Below are positions 29,411 through 38,127 of a DNA stretch of 55,350 nucleotides, in pieces. Below the pieces are notes generated by a model. The model saw only the letters and a program-made list of their open reading frames with translations. It ran no database searches and had not been told where the DNA came from. Every line of letters begins with the position of its first letter. Position 1 is the first letter of the stretch. Made by a program: the position numbers and the translations under genes. Origin of the DNA: Prochlorococcus sp. AG-363-M21 (GTDB lineage: Bacteria; Cyanobacteriota; Cyanobacteriia; PCC-6307; Cyanobiaceae); contig QCFU01000009.1 in assembly GCA_003278305.1 (NCBI GenBank), positions 1-55,350 on the forward strand, given 5' to 3'.

Positions 29411-30319
29411 ATGATTGCAAACTCATCTCAAGGAAAACATGGTCAAGGGAGACAGTGCGTAATCACTCGTCGCGCTTGTTTTAGTGCAAGCCATCGTTAC
29501 TGGCTACCAGAATTAACTGCAGAGGAAAACAAAGCTTATTTCGGCAACTGCTCAATAGCTCCTGGACATGGGCACAACTATGAGTTAATTGTCTCAATGG
29601 AAGGCGAGCTAAATGAAGATGGTATGGTCCTAAATTTATCTGATGTAAAACATGCAATACACAATGAAGTCACTAATCAACTTGATTTTTCCTTTTTAAA
29701 TCAAACTTGGCCTGAGTTTGATACATCCAATCCACAAGGGTGTTTACCCACTACTGAAGCCCTAACAAAAATTATTTGGAAAAGACTAAAAGCGCATATT
29801 CCAATAAAATCAATAAGACTTTATGAACAAGAACGTCTTTGGGCAGATTATTCTGTAACTACTATGAATACTTACCTAACTATTAGAAAGCATTTTGCTG
29901 CTGCACATCGACTCGCAAGAGAAGAGTTATCCCAAAAAGACAATGAACAAATCTATGGAAAATGTGCACGAGTACATGGACATGGGCACAACTATTTGGT
30001 TGATATAACTGTCCAAGGATCTATCCATCCTAGAACTGGAATGATTTGTGACCTTAATGCATTGCAAGAATTAGTAGAAAGACTAATTATCGAGCCTTTT
30101 GATCATACTTTTTTGAATAAGGATATACCGTATTTTCAAACATGTGTTCCTACAGCAGAAAATATAGCAATTCATATTGCAGATACTCTAAATACACCTA
30201 TTAAAGAACTAGGTGCAGAATTATATAAGATTCGCCTTCAAGAAAGTCCTAATAATGCTGCAGAAGTATATCCACAAGAGAATTTATTAGATTCAGAAAA
30301 GACATTATTAAAAACATAA
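29411..30319 (+). CDS. Tandem 6-pyruvoyl-tetrahydropterin synthase/QueD-like protein
   Basis: A 302-residue protein with two consecutive PTPS/QueD domains. Domain 1 (about 15-155) has FSASHRYWL, CSIAPGHGHNY, LDFSFLN and PTTEAL. Domain 2 (about 158-285) has FAAAHRLA, CARVHGHGHNY, FDHTFLN and PTAENIA. Both retain the zinc histidines (one in ASHR/AAHR, two in GHGHN), the active-site cysteine and the Glu of the PT(T/A)E motif. Most family members are single-domain hexamers. The product could be a pterin or the queuosine precursor. The RibD-C gene starts 11 bases later. Confidence 0.86.
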   Translation: MIANSSQGKHGQGRQCVITRRACFSASHRYWLPELTAEENKAYFGNCSIAPGHGHNYELIVSMEGELNEDGMVLNLSDVKHAIHNEVTNQLDFSFLNQTWPEFDTSNPQGCLPTTEALTKIIWKRLKAHIPIKSIRLYEQERLWADYSVTTMNTYLTIRKHFAAAHRLAREELSQKDNEQIYGKCARVHGHGHNYLVDITVQGSIHPRTGMICDLNALQELVERLIIEPFDHTFLNKDIPYFQTCVPTAENIAIHIADTLNTPIKELGAELYKIRLQESPNNAAEVYPQENLLDSEKTLLKT

Positions 30320-30330
30320 TCTAAAAGAAC

Positions 30331-31029
30331 TTGTTAGATTCTCCATGGGTAAAGCTAGTTCTAGCAATGAGTATTGATGGGCGTATTGCATTTACTCAAA
30401 ATAAAAAGATTACCCTTGGAGGGGAAGGAGATAGAAAAGTTTTAGAAGAAGCATTGGCTTGGGCTGATGCAACCTTAATAGGTGGCCAAACCTTACGAAT
30501 TCATGAAAACATATGCCTAATTCATAATAAAAAATTAATTGAAAAACGTAAATCCAAGAAACTTCCAAGTCAACCAATAACTATAATTGCAAGTAAAAGA
30601 AAATTATTCAGGGAGGATCTATCATTTTTTAATCAACCACTTAATAGGTGGCTCATTACTGATAAATTAGCAGAGGGAGATAATGAAAAACTAAAAGGAT
30701 TTGATAAGAAAATACTAATTAAAAATAATTGGTCGGAAACTCTAAAAATACTAAAAAAATACGGAATTTTTAAAATAGCGCTTCTAGGAGGGGCTAAATT
30801 AGCTCAATCATTATTTATAGAGGACAACATTGATGAATTACAATTAACAATTACTCCAAAGATCTTAGGTGGTGAAAATTCATTGACTCCTTTTAAAAAG
30901 GATAATCTACCAATTAACTTACACCAAAATAATGCTTGGATTCTCAAAAATGTTAACCACTTAGGGGGCAATGAATTAATGGTCAACTATATTCGCAATA
31001 GAGAAGTTAAGCTCAATAATATTATATAG
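30331..31029 (+). CDS. RibD C-terminal domain-like reductase, stand-alone
   Basis: A 232-residue DHFR-fold reductase related to the C-terminal half of RibD. It has VKLVLAMSIDGRIAF, the NADPH region ADATLIGGQTLRI and a C-terminal GGAKLAQSLF...ITPKILGG pattern. The deaminase half of RibD is missing and the usual substrate motif after GRIA is poorly kept, so the riboflavin reaction is uncertain. The start is TTG at 30331. It directly follows the tandem PTPS gene, hinting at pterin reduction. The next gene starts 4 bases after its stop. Confidence 0.78.
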   Translation: MLDSPWVKLVLAMSIDGRIAFTQNKKITLGGEGDRKVLEEALAWADATLIGGQTLRIHENICLIHNKKLIEKRKSKKLPSQPITIIASKRKLFREDLSFFNQPLNRWLITDKLAEGDNEKLKGFDKKILIKNNWSETLKILKKYGIFKIALLGGAKLAQSLFIEDNIDELQLTITPKILGGENSLTPFKKDNLPINLHQNNAWILKNVNHLGGNELMVNYIRNREVKLNNII

Positions 31030-31033
31030 GAAA

Positions 31034-32236
31034 ATGAAAAGTAAGATAAATAAGAATGATTCAAAAGAATTATTTATAACAAAATGGCATACATCGCTGC
31101 AAGAGATACCAGAGGAAGATTGGGATCATCTTTTAGGAGAGCAAGATATTCCCTTTTATAAATGGAACTGGTTAAATGAACTTGAAAAATCTAAAAGTGT
31201 TTGCAATGAAACTGGCTGGCAGCCATTGCATATGAGCATATGGAAAAATAAAAAAATAGTAGGCTTAGCGCCTTTATATCTTAAAAATCATAGCTATGGT
31301 GAATTTATTTTTGACAATCTTTTTTTACAGTTATCACAAGAATTAGAACTCAGATATTACCCAAAAATTATAGGGATGAGTCCCTTTAGTCCAATAGAGG
31401 GATATAAGTTTTTTATATCTCAAAAAGAGAATCAGGATGAAATTACTTTATTAATAATGAAAAATATAGATCAATTTGCTATCAAGAATAATATTCTTAG
31501 TTGTAACTTTCTTTACGTTGACCCAAATTGGAGTAAAGTTGCGAAAAAATTTAATTACCACTCCTGGATAAATCAACAAAGCCTTTGGCAGCCCTCTGGT
31601 GAAAAAAATTTCTCAGACTATCTAACGAAATTTAACGCAAATCAAAGAAGAAATATAAAAAGAGAGCAAAGATCAATAAGGAACTCTGGAGTAAACATAT
31701 CTACTATTGAAGGAGAGCAAATTAACCAAGAAATTATGGCATCCATGTATCAATTTTACAAACTACATTGCTCAAGGTGGGGTATTTGGGGAAGCAAGTA
31801 CCTTTCCAGAAGCTTCTTTAAGGGACTTGCAAATTCCAACCAAAGAGACAGAATTGTTTTATTTAGTGCACATAGAGGGAATCCATACGATCCTTTAGCA
31901 ATGTCATTATGCATTAGAAATAAAGAAGCTTTATGGGGAAGATATTGGGGTTTCAAGGAAAAGATTAATTACTTGCACTTTGAAGTTTGCTATTATTCGC
32001 CTATAAAATGGGCTATAGAACAAGGAATTAAAAAATTTGATCCAGGCGCAGGTGGTAGTCATAAAAAAAGACGGGGATTCAATGCTCAAGCTCGAATAAG
32101 TATGCACAAATGGTATGACAAAAGAATGGAATCTCTAATGAAGAATTGGTATCAGAAAGCAAATAGTTTTATGATTCAAGAGATAAATGCATCAAACAAT
32201 GAAGCTCCCCTAAAGGATTCTTTTAAGAAACTATAA
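31034..32236 (+). CDS. DUF482/GNAT-like protein (FemAB-related)
   Basis: A 400-residue protein matching the PF04339 family (called peptidoglycan biosynthesis/recognition in some databases, related to the GNAT fold of FemAB). Recognisable parts are SIWKNKKIVGLAPLYLK, NFLYVDPNW, FNANQRRNIKREQRSI, SLCIRNKEALWGRYWGFKE, HFEVCYYSPIKWAIEQGI and the terminal DPGAGGSHKKRRGF. Acyl or aminoacyl transfer is inferred. It follows the RibD-C gene by 4 bases. Confidence 0.78.
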   Translation: MKSKINKNDSKELFITKWHTSLQEIPEEDWDHLLGEQDIPFYKWNWLNELEKSKSVCNETGWQPLHMSIWKNKKIVGLAPLYLKNHSYGEFIFDNLFLQLSQELELRYYPKIIGMSPFSPIEGYKFFISQKENQDEITLLIMKNIDQFAIKNNILSCNFLYVDPNWSKVAKKFNYHSWINQQSLWQPSGEKNFSDYLTKFNANQRRNIKREQRSIRNSGVNISTIEGEQINQEIMASMYQFYKLHCSRWGIWGSKYLSRSFFKGLANSNQRDRIVLFSAHRGNPYDPLAMSLCIRNKEALWGRYWGFKEKINYLHFEVCYYSPIKWAIEQGIKKFDPGAGGSHKKRRGFNAQARISMHKWYDKRMESLMKNWYQKANSFMIQEINASNNEAPLKDSFKKL

Positions 32237-32265
32237 TTGATTTGCAAGAATTAAAACTATTTTTT

Positions 32266-32466
32266 ATGGTTAAAGAAGAAGAAAGTAATAAGAAAAAGGA
32301 TGACATTCTCTCCTATGAGTATGATGAAAAACAATCATTACTTAAAGTCTTTGGAGTAGAGTTAACTGCTCCTAAAAAATTAAAGAATCCTAGAATTATT
32401 TATATATCTTTTATTCTTGTAAATTTGATTCTTCTTCTTGTTCTAAAAAATCTCTTATCAAATTAA
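32266..32466 (+). CDS. Small hypothetical protein with C-terminal membrane helix
   Basis: About 66 residues. A charged N-terminus (KEEESNKKKDD), a middle segment (YEYDEKQSLLKVFGVELTAP) and one hydrophobic C-terminal helix (RIIYISFILVNLILLLVLK). The ATG at 32266 is preferred to a TTG at 32242. It lies 29 bases after the DUF482 gene on the same strand. I recognise no family. Confidence 0.5.
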   Translation: MVKEEESNKKKDDILSYEYDEKQSLLKVFGVELTAPKKLKNPRIIYISFILVNLILLLVLKNLLSN

Positions 32467-32523
32467 TCTATAATTAAATTAATAATTTTCCTTAATTACA
32501 ATCCAACTTACTCATGTAACAGA

Positions 32524-32916
32524 ATGGAAGACACTAAAGCAATCTTGAAGAATATTCAGGTTATTGATGAAAAGCTTTCCGAACGATTTATTTTCCTTGA
32601 TCCAAGTGGCTATTTTCTAATTAAATTACAGAAGGAGTCTCAAGAGATAATTCTTGAGCATTACTCTAATGAAATTGATGAAAATGGTATCGCAATAGAT
32701 CCCGACTCTGGAAAACCAATCGAATGCTCTTCAAACGAAAAACGATCCCCTAACAAAATTTTCATTGGTAAAAGCGCAAAAGAAATCGGAATTAAGATTA
32801 GCGAAGGCAATGGGCCTCATCCAATTAGCCGGCTAGATCACGCTTTATACATAGGCAGAGAACTCCAGAAAGCAGAATTCTCATTAGCTCACAACCTTAC
32901 TTATATCCAAGATTAA
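32524..32916 (+). CDS. DUF4346 family protein
   Basis: A 130-residue protein with the pattern LDPSGYFLIKLQKESQEIILEHY, DPDSGKPIECSS, SAKEIGIKISE and ISRLDHALYIGRELQKAEF. I recognise this as DUF4346, a cyanobacterial family sometimes linked to dihydropteroate-synthase-like proteins. No membrane segment or catalytic motif is visible. It precedes petL. Confidence 0.72.
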   Translation: MEDTKAILKNIQVIDEKLSERFIFLDPSGYFLIKLQKESQEIILEHYSNEIDENGIAIDPDSGKPIECSSNEKRSPNKIFIGKSAKEIGIKISEGNGPHPISRLDHALYIGRELQKAEFSLAHNLTYIQD

Positions 32917-32988
32917 ATCTAAATAAGCTCATCAATGTCACAAAAAAGTCGAATCTATCTGTTCTAATGGTTAGTGGATATATTTTTT

Positions 32989-33084
32989 ATGATGGGAATT
33001 ATTTTTTATTTGGCGATTTTTGGACTTGGACTTGGCACAGCATTTGGCCTAACCAAGGTGCTAAAGGCAATAAAACTCATTTAG
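32989..33084 (+). CDS. petL: Cytochrome b6f complex subunit PetL
   Basis: A 31-residue protein, too short for most gene finders, reading [20 protein letters not shown] and ending [10 protein letters not shown]. The single helix and the KxIKLI end match cyanobacterial PetL, a peripheral b6f subunit that stabilises the dimer. An in-frame GTG at 32974 would add five residues. A longer ORF in another frame (32967-33200) is a shadow. Its last 8 bases overlap the 3' end of the convergent rimO. Confidence 0.8.
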   Translation: MMGIIFYLAIFGLGLGTAFGLTKVLKAIKLI

Positions 33085-34435
33085 TTGAAACGAGCTCTGC
33101 CGTTAGATCATATAAGTCGGAATCAATAACTAAAGCCTGCACCATCATCCCAGGCGAAATATTTGATGTATTAGTAGAAGCCTTAGTCAACCTTACATAA
33201 CCATCAACTTCAGGAGCGAACCTTAAACATCTTCCTATGAATTCTCCAGTTTGATCATCTTTTTTTTCTATTAGAACACTAAAAATTTTTCCCACACAGC
33301 CTTGGTTCTTATTAGCTGAAATTGATTGTTGAATAGAGATAATTTTATCTTTTCGCGCTTGAGCTATTTCATAAGGGACTTGATTATCCATCATGGCTGC
33401 TTTAGTCCCTTCTTCTGGGGAGAAAGTAAAGACTCCAACATGATCAAACTCATGTGTTTTCACAAAAGAGCAGAGGTGCTCAAAATGATCTTCTGTTTCT
33501 CCAGGAAAACCAACTATAAAAGTTGTTCTCAGTACTGCATCAGGTAATTGTGCTTTGATATTAGTGATAAGAGATTCATTAATATTCGTTTGCCATGGAC
33601 GATTCATTGCTCGCAAGACCTCAGGGTGACTATGCTGCAAAGGCAAATCTAGATAAGGCAAAACATTAGGAACATCTCTATAAGCACTCAAAACCTCTGG
33701 GGTTAATCCTGTGGGGTAAGCATAATGAATTCGAATCCAAGGAATATTTACAGAGCCAAGGGCTCTTAAAAGCTCAGCAAGATATGGTTTGCCATACAAA
33801 TCAAGACCGTAATTAGTAGTAATCTGACTAATTAGAATCAACTCTTGAACACCGTCTTTGGCGAGTTGATGGGCTTCTGAGACTATTGATTCTAACGATC
33901 GGCTGCGCTGATCCCCTCTGAGTTTTGGAATAATGCAAAAAGCACATCTGTAATCACAACCCTCAGCAATCTTTAAATAAGCGATTGATTTACCTGTCAT
34001 TCTCAAACGAGGCAGAACTTCATCTCCAACAAAAACTGGCGATTTAGTTACCTTTTGAACTGTTTCACCTGACCTCACTCTGTTTAAGACTTCGACAATA
34101 TGTTGATAATCCCCAGTTCCAACAACAGCCTTTGCTTCAGGGATTAAATGCAGTAATTCTTCTTGAAAATGTTGTGCCAAACAACCTGCAATAATAATTT
34201 CCTTACCCTTTTCAGCAAGTCCCACTAGAACTCGAACAGACTCTTCTCTAGCATCTTCAATAAAACTACACGTGTTAACTACCACCAAATCAGCAGAGTC
34301 AGCATCATTTAGTAATGCATAACCAGCTTGATCCAATAACCCCATCATATGTTCAGTGTCTACTAAATTTTTTTCACAACCAAGATGAAGAAAAGCGACT
34401 GCAAAATTTGCTTGATTAATAGAAGTGGAAGTCAT
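33077..34435 (-). CDS. rimO: Ribosomal protein S12 methylthiotransferase
   Basis: Radical-SAM enzyme that adds a methylthio group to an aspartate of ribosomal protein S12. The N-terminal Fe-S cysteines are C20 (LGCEKNLVD), C56 (VNTCSFI) and C85 (IAGCLAQ). The radical-SAM triad is C160, C164 and C167 in [10 protein letters not shown]-terminal TRAM domain ends around [11 protein letters not shown]. RimO is distinguished from MiaB by the EKNLVD(T/S)E motif. Length 452 aa is normal. Confidence 0.94.
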   Translation of the reverse strand: MTSTSINQANFAVAFLHLGCEKNLVDTEHMMGLLDQAGYALLNDADSADLVVVNTCSFIEDAREESVRVLVGLAEKGKEIIIAGCLAQHFQEELLHLIPEAKAVVGTGDYQHIVEVLNRVRSGETVQKVTKSPVFVGDEVLPRLRMTGKSIAYLKIAEGCDYRCAFCIIPKLRGDQRSRSLESIVSEAHQLAKDGVQELILISQITTNYGLDLYGKPYLAELLRALGSVNIPWIRIHYAYPTGLTPEVLSAYRDVPNVLPYLDLPLQHSHPEVLRAMNRPWQTNINESLITNIKAQLPDAVLRTTFIVGFPGETEDHFEHLCSFVKTHEFDHVGVFTFSPEEGTKAAMMDNQVPYEIAQARKDKIISIQQSISANKNQGCVGKIFSVLIEKKDDQTGEFIGRCLRFAPEVDGYVRLTKASTNTSNISPGMMVQALVIDSDLYDLTAELVSTK

Positions 34436-34563
34436 ATTGTGTCTCTGAATAAATTGCTTATAAATGATTATCCTGATGAGAGGTCATTTGTTTTTACTTA
34501 AATAATAAATGGCTACCTCTTGCTTATAGACAAACTGCAAGAATCAAAAAACATTCTAATAAA

Positions 34564-35502
34564 ATGAGCACTTTTCGTCTTAAAAGTCGTCGTCGTGAAG
34601 ATCAGGGTTCCAAGTGGGGAAGAATCCTAATCGCAATTCTTGCAACCATAGGAGTTATTGACACAGGCTCAATAACTTTAAAAAGATTTGGATTCTTAGG
34701 TTCATTGACATGTCCAGGTGGAAACCAAGGTTGTGACCAAGTACTAAATAGCCCATGGGGTTCAATCCCATTTGGAGAATCATTAATTCCATTATCTAGT
34801 ATTGGTCTATTAAGTTATTTGATAGTTTTACTATTCGCTATTATACCTTTTTTATCTGGTTTATTTAAAAAGAAAAATAATTTATATCGACCTACTTGGT
34901 GGGGATTATTTATTATATCAACCTGCATGTTTATATTCAGTGGTTTATTAATGATATTAATGGTTTACAAGATCCAAGCATTTTGCTTCTTCTGTGTTCT
35001 TTCAGCATTAATATCAACACTAATACTAGTAATAACTATACTTAATGGAGGATGGGAAAACCCAAGGGGATTGATTTTTAGAGGATTTATTATATCCATA
35101 ATTGTTATACTTTCAGGACTAATTTGGTCTTCTTCTGTAGACCCAAGTAAACAAGAATTAACGACCGCTGAAATAGGTATAGCACCCCCAATAAAATCAA
35201 TTAGTAGTTCTTCATCTATTAGTCTAGCAAAACATCTAACTGCAAATAAAATTGTTTTATTTAATGCATGGTGGTGCCCACATTGCCATGACCAAAAAGA
35301 ATTATTTGGTAAAGAAGCCGTAAATGAATTAATGCTAATAGAATGCGCTTCAGATGGTAAAAATAACCAAGCAGATCTATGCAAGGAAAAGGGGATTACA
35401 GGTTTCCCCTCTTGGGAAATAAATGGGCAACTTGAATCTGGCGTAAAGAGTCTAAAGGAATTAGCAGAAATAAGTGGCTACAAGGGATCTACAGACTTTT
35501 AG
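34564..35502 (+). CDS. Vitamin K epoxide reductase-thioredoxin fusion
   Basis: A 312-residue protein joining a VKOR membrane domain and a thioredoxin-like domain, used in cyanobacteria to form disulfides with quinone as acceptor. The VKOR part has several helices, loop cysteines C50 and C57 and the active CFFC (141-144). The Trx-like domain starts near 225 with WWCPHC (CPHC 238-241). The natural fusion is typical of cyanobacteria. It is monocistronic here; nadB is convergent and 4 bases away. Confidence 0.93.
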   Translation: MSTFRLKSRRREDQGSKWGRILIAILATIGVIDTGSITLKRFGFLGSLTCPGGNQGCDQVLNSPWGSIPFGESLIPLSSIGLLSYLIVLLFAIIPFLSGLFKKKNNLYRPTWWGLFIISTCMFIFSGLLMILMVYKIQAFCFFCVLSALISTLILVITILNGGWENPRGLIFRGFIISIIVILSGLIWSSSVDPSKQELTTAEIGIAPPIKSISSSSSISLAKHLTANKIVLFNAWWCPHCHDQKELFGKEAVNELMLIECASDGKNNQADLCKEKGITGFPSWEINGQLESGVKSLKELAEISGYKGSTDF

Positions 35503-35506
35503 ATAA

Positions 35507-37174
35507 TCAGCTAATAACAGGTCTAGTAGAAATATCTTTACCTTTAACTTGTCTTGAATGGCACTTCCAAAAAGGTATTTTCGTAGGAATATCTTTACGA
35601 AAGTGTCCTCCTCTACTTTCTTTTCTAAACAAGCAAGCTTTAAATAATAAAATACTTGTTAATTGCCTGTGATATAAATCAATCAAAAGATTTAAATTAC
35701 GGCGATGATTTTCATTAAATCGATAATTACAATCAAAATCCTGATTATTTAATAACGACAATAATGGGTGGCTGTTGATATTAGAAAGATCCCTTTGGAT
35801 ATCTAGCAAAGCTATCTTCATTCCTTTTTCACTTCTATTAACACCAGCCTCTTTCCAGCACAACCTTCGTAAATCTTCTATGGATTCTTCTAAAGACTTA
35901 TTACTTAAAGAATCTAAAGAGTCTTCATTTGAATCTATAACTTTAAAAGTCACTCTTTTAGGCTTATGAATCGAATCAATTAAACTAATGGATGAAAGTT
36001 GTCTTGCAAATACAAGACATTCTAATAAAGAATTGCTGGCCAATCGATTAGCACCATGAACACCAGTGCAGGCAACTTCACCAACTGCATATAGTCCATT
36101 TAAGGTAGTAGCTGAATTTAAATTAGTTGCAATTCCTCCCATCCAATAATGTGCTGCTGGTGCAATTGGAATTAAATTCTGAAATGGGTCTAATCCAAAT
36201 TCCCTACATCTTTGAATAATGAATGGGAATCTAAGATCTAAGTTTTTATTTGATATCTTTTGTAAATCCAGATCAATATGATTAACACCTTGAGCACTCA
36301 TGGCTTCACAAAGTGCCCGACTAACTTGATCTCTTGAAGCAAGATCTTGCATAGGTAAATGCGATACAGGACTATTTCCAAATTGATCTACTAAAACAGC
36401 ACCTTCACCTCTAAGAGCTTCAGACAGCAAGAAGCATGGGGCTCCTTTAAGCTTTAACGCTGTTGGATGAAATTGAATAAACTCCAGATCTTCAATTGCA
36501 GCACCTGCTTTCCACGCCAAGGCCAAACCTTCTCCACAAGCTTGAGGTGGATTTGTCGTATTTTCAAATAGATGTCCACCGCCTCCAGAAGCCAAAACAA
36601 CTGCTCGCGAAGAAATCCAATAGAGACATTCTCCATCAAGCACTTGAACCCCTTTACAAGTTTTTTCTTCAACCCAAAGCTGAGTAACCCTTACACCTCT
36701 ACGGTGCAAAATATTAGAACTACTCTCAACTTGATCTCTCAAAACTTCAACAAGTGCTCTTCCTGTTCTGTCTTGAACATGCAAAACTCGTCGAAAACTA
36801 TGAGCAGCTTCTAATGTTGTCGCAAGACCATCAGAATCTCGATCAAATTCCATACCTAGTCTCTGTAATCTTTTTACAGAATTAGGGGCTTCTTCTACAA
36901 GTAATTCCACTGCATTGAGATCACATAAGCCTGCTCCCGCATTTAATGTATCTTCTGCATGACTTTGAAAACTGTCTTCCTTTCTAGTTACGGAAGCTAT
37001 ACCACCTTGAGCCCATCGACTTGAAGAACGACTACTAGTATTGCGATTTAAAAGTAAAATCTTCAAATGAGTTGGCAACTCTAAGCAAGTCATTAACCCA
37101 GCAGCTCCTGCACCAATTACAACAACATCCCAAACTTCTTGATCAATCGAATTTAATGTTTTCTTATTTTGCAT
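35507..37174 (-). CDS. nadB: L-aspartate oxidase
   Basis: FAD enzyme oxidising aspartate to iminoaspartate, the first step of de novo NAD synthesis. N-terminal VVIGAGAAGLMTCLEL, SSSRWAQGGIAS, HSFRRVLHVQDRTGRAL, EFIQFHPTALKL, PAAHYWMGGI and GEVACTGVHGANRLASNSLLE are intact. The C-terminus is longer than in E. coli, about 555 aa in total. The 18-base gap from the DUF3120 gene suggests a shared transcript. Confidence 0.95.
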   Translation of the reverse strand: MQNKKTLNSIDQEVWDVVVIGAGAAGLMTCLELPTHLKILLLNRNTSSRSSSRWAQGGIASVTRKEDSFQSHAEDTLNAGAGLCDLNAVELLVEEAPNSVKRLQRLGMEFDRDSDGLATTLEAAHSFRRVLHVQDRTGRALVEVLRDQVESSSNILHRRGVRVTQLWVEEKTCKGVQVLDGECLYWISSRAVVLASGGGGHLFENTTNPPQACGEGLALAWKAGAAIEDLEFIQFHPTALKLKGAPCFLLSEALRGEGAVLVDQFGNSPVSHLPMQDLASRDQVSRALCEAMSAQGVNHIDLDLQKISNKNLDLRFPFIIQRCREFGLDPFQNLIPIAPAAHYWMGGIATNLNSATTLNGLYAVGEVACTGVHGANRLASNSLLECLVFARQLSSISLIDSIHKPKRVTFKVIDSNEDSLDSLSNKSLEESIEDLRRLCWKEAGVNRSEKGMKIALLDIQRDLSNINSHPLLSLLNNQDFDCNYRFNENHRRNLNLLIDLYHRQLTSILLFKACLFRKESRGGHFRKDIPTKIPFWKCHSRQVKGKDISTRPVIS

Positions 37175-37192
37175 CGCTAGAGAAAAAATAAA

Positions 37193-37912
37193 TTAAATCA
37201 ATCCACTTAAAGATGGCTGCAGAAGAGTTGTTAGAAAAAATAAACCATCAACCCAAAGAGTTGTTGTCAAAGCGGCACTTGCAACCAACCAAGCACCTCC
37301 TTGTAATGAATATGCGAGATTGCCTCTTTTTCGCATTTGATCTGATATAAAAAGAATTAAAGCTCCAGCAAAAATAATTAATGCTCCTGATCTAAAGTTA
37401 AGTAAATTCTGAGCAGTTAAAAGCAGAATCCGCGAGGCATCATAAATAGAAGCACTAACTACTAAAGGCCATTGATGCATTACCCCAGTGACTAACATCA
37501 TCAAATCTGTAAACGCGGTTCCTAATAAGCAAGCAAGGTAAAAGGCAGAACCAATTCTCCATTTAGTAGTAAGACCCAACATTGCAAATGGCATTGCTAT
37601 TGCTTCAACTGGAAGATGAAGAACAGGGTGCATTCGCAACCATCCCCAAAACAAGCATCCTCCTAACCAGCTACCACTTACCCCCACCAAGAGAGAACCA
37701 ACACGCTCCCATCTCCGTCCAAAATATTTGCTTAAAAAATAGCCAGCGCCCAGAAGGACAAACGTAAATAAAAGAGCCGAAAGTGGATAGAAATGAACCC
37801 AAGGCGCTTGAAGAAAAACTGGAAGCACTACAAGAGTACTAGCCCAAAATTGCAATGTTCTTGGGTTACTTAAATAACCCTGTGAAGAAACAGAGGTCTT
37901 GATAGTAGGCAA
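37193..37912 (-). CDS. DUF3120 membrane protein
   Basis: A 239-residue hydrophobic protein with about five or six predicted membrane helices. It fits the cyanobacterial DUF3120 family, with the WGWLRMHPVLHLPVEA and YLACLLGTAFTDLMM stretches. Conserved His and Trp residues suggest an enzyme or transporter, but the function is unknown. It lies 18 bases upstream of nadB on the same strand and is divergent from the DUF512 gene across about 215 bp. Confidence 0.75.
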   Translation of the reverse strand: MPTIKTSVSSQGYLSNPRTLQFWASTLVVLPVFLQAPWVHFYPLSALLFTFVLLGAGYFLSKYFGRRWERVGSLLVGVSGSWLGGCLFWGWLRMHPVLHLPVEAIAMPFAMLGLTTKWRIGSAFYLACLLGTAFTDLMMLVTGVMHQWPLVVSASIYDASRILLLTAQNLLNFRSGALIIFAGALILFISDQMRKRGNLAYSLQGGAWLVASAALTTTLWVDGLFFLTTLLQPSLSGLI

Positions 37913-38127
37913 AGAATTACTCAGAGCGTGATTGGGCTAAATTGATAATGGCCAAGGAGAATTTATTCATAAGTGGCTAAGAAAATAATTCATAAGAAAT
38001 CGATCACTCAGAATGCAGATTAAAAGATTGTCATTCTTTGAGATTATTCATTGCTATAAAGAAATTATCATTTACTTGCTGTCAAAATGGAGAAGCTCAT
38101 TAAAACACTTCATCAACGCAATTAATC

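Noticed and set aside
32967-33200. 77-codon ORF on the plus strand over petL and the rimO end
   Set aside because: It has no recognisable family, and the same interval encodes PetL in another frame and the rimO C-terminus on the other strand.
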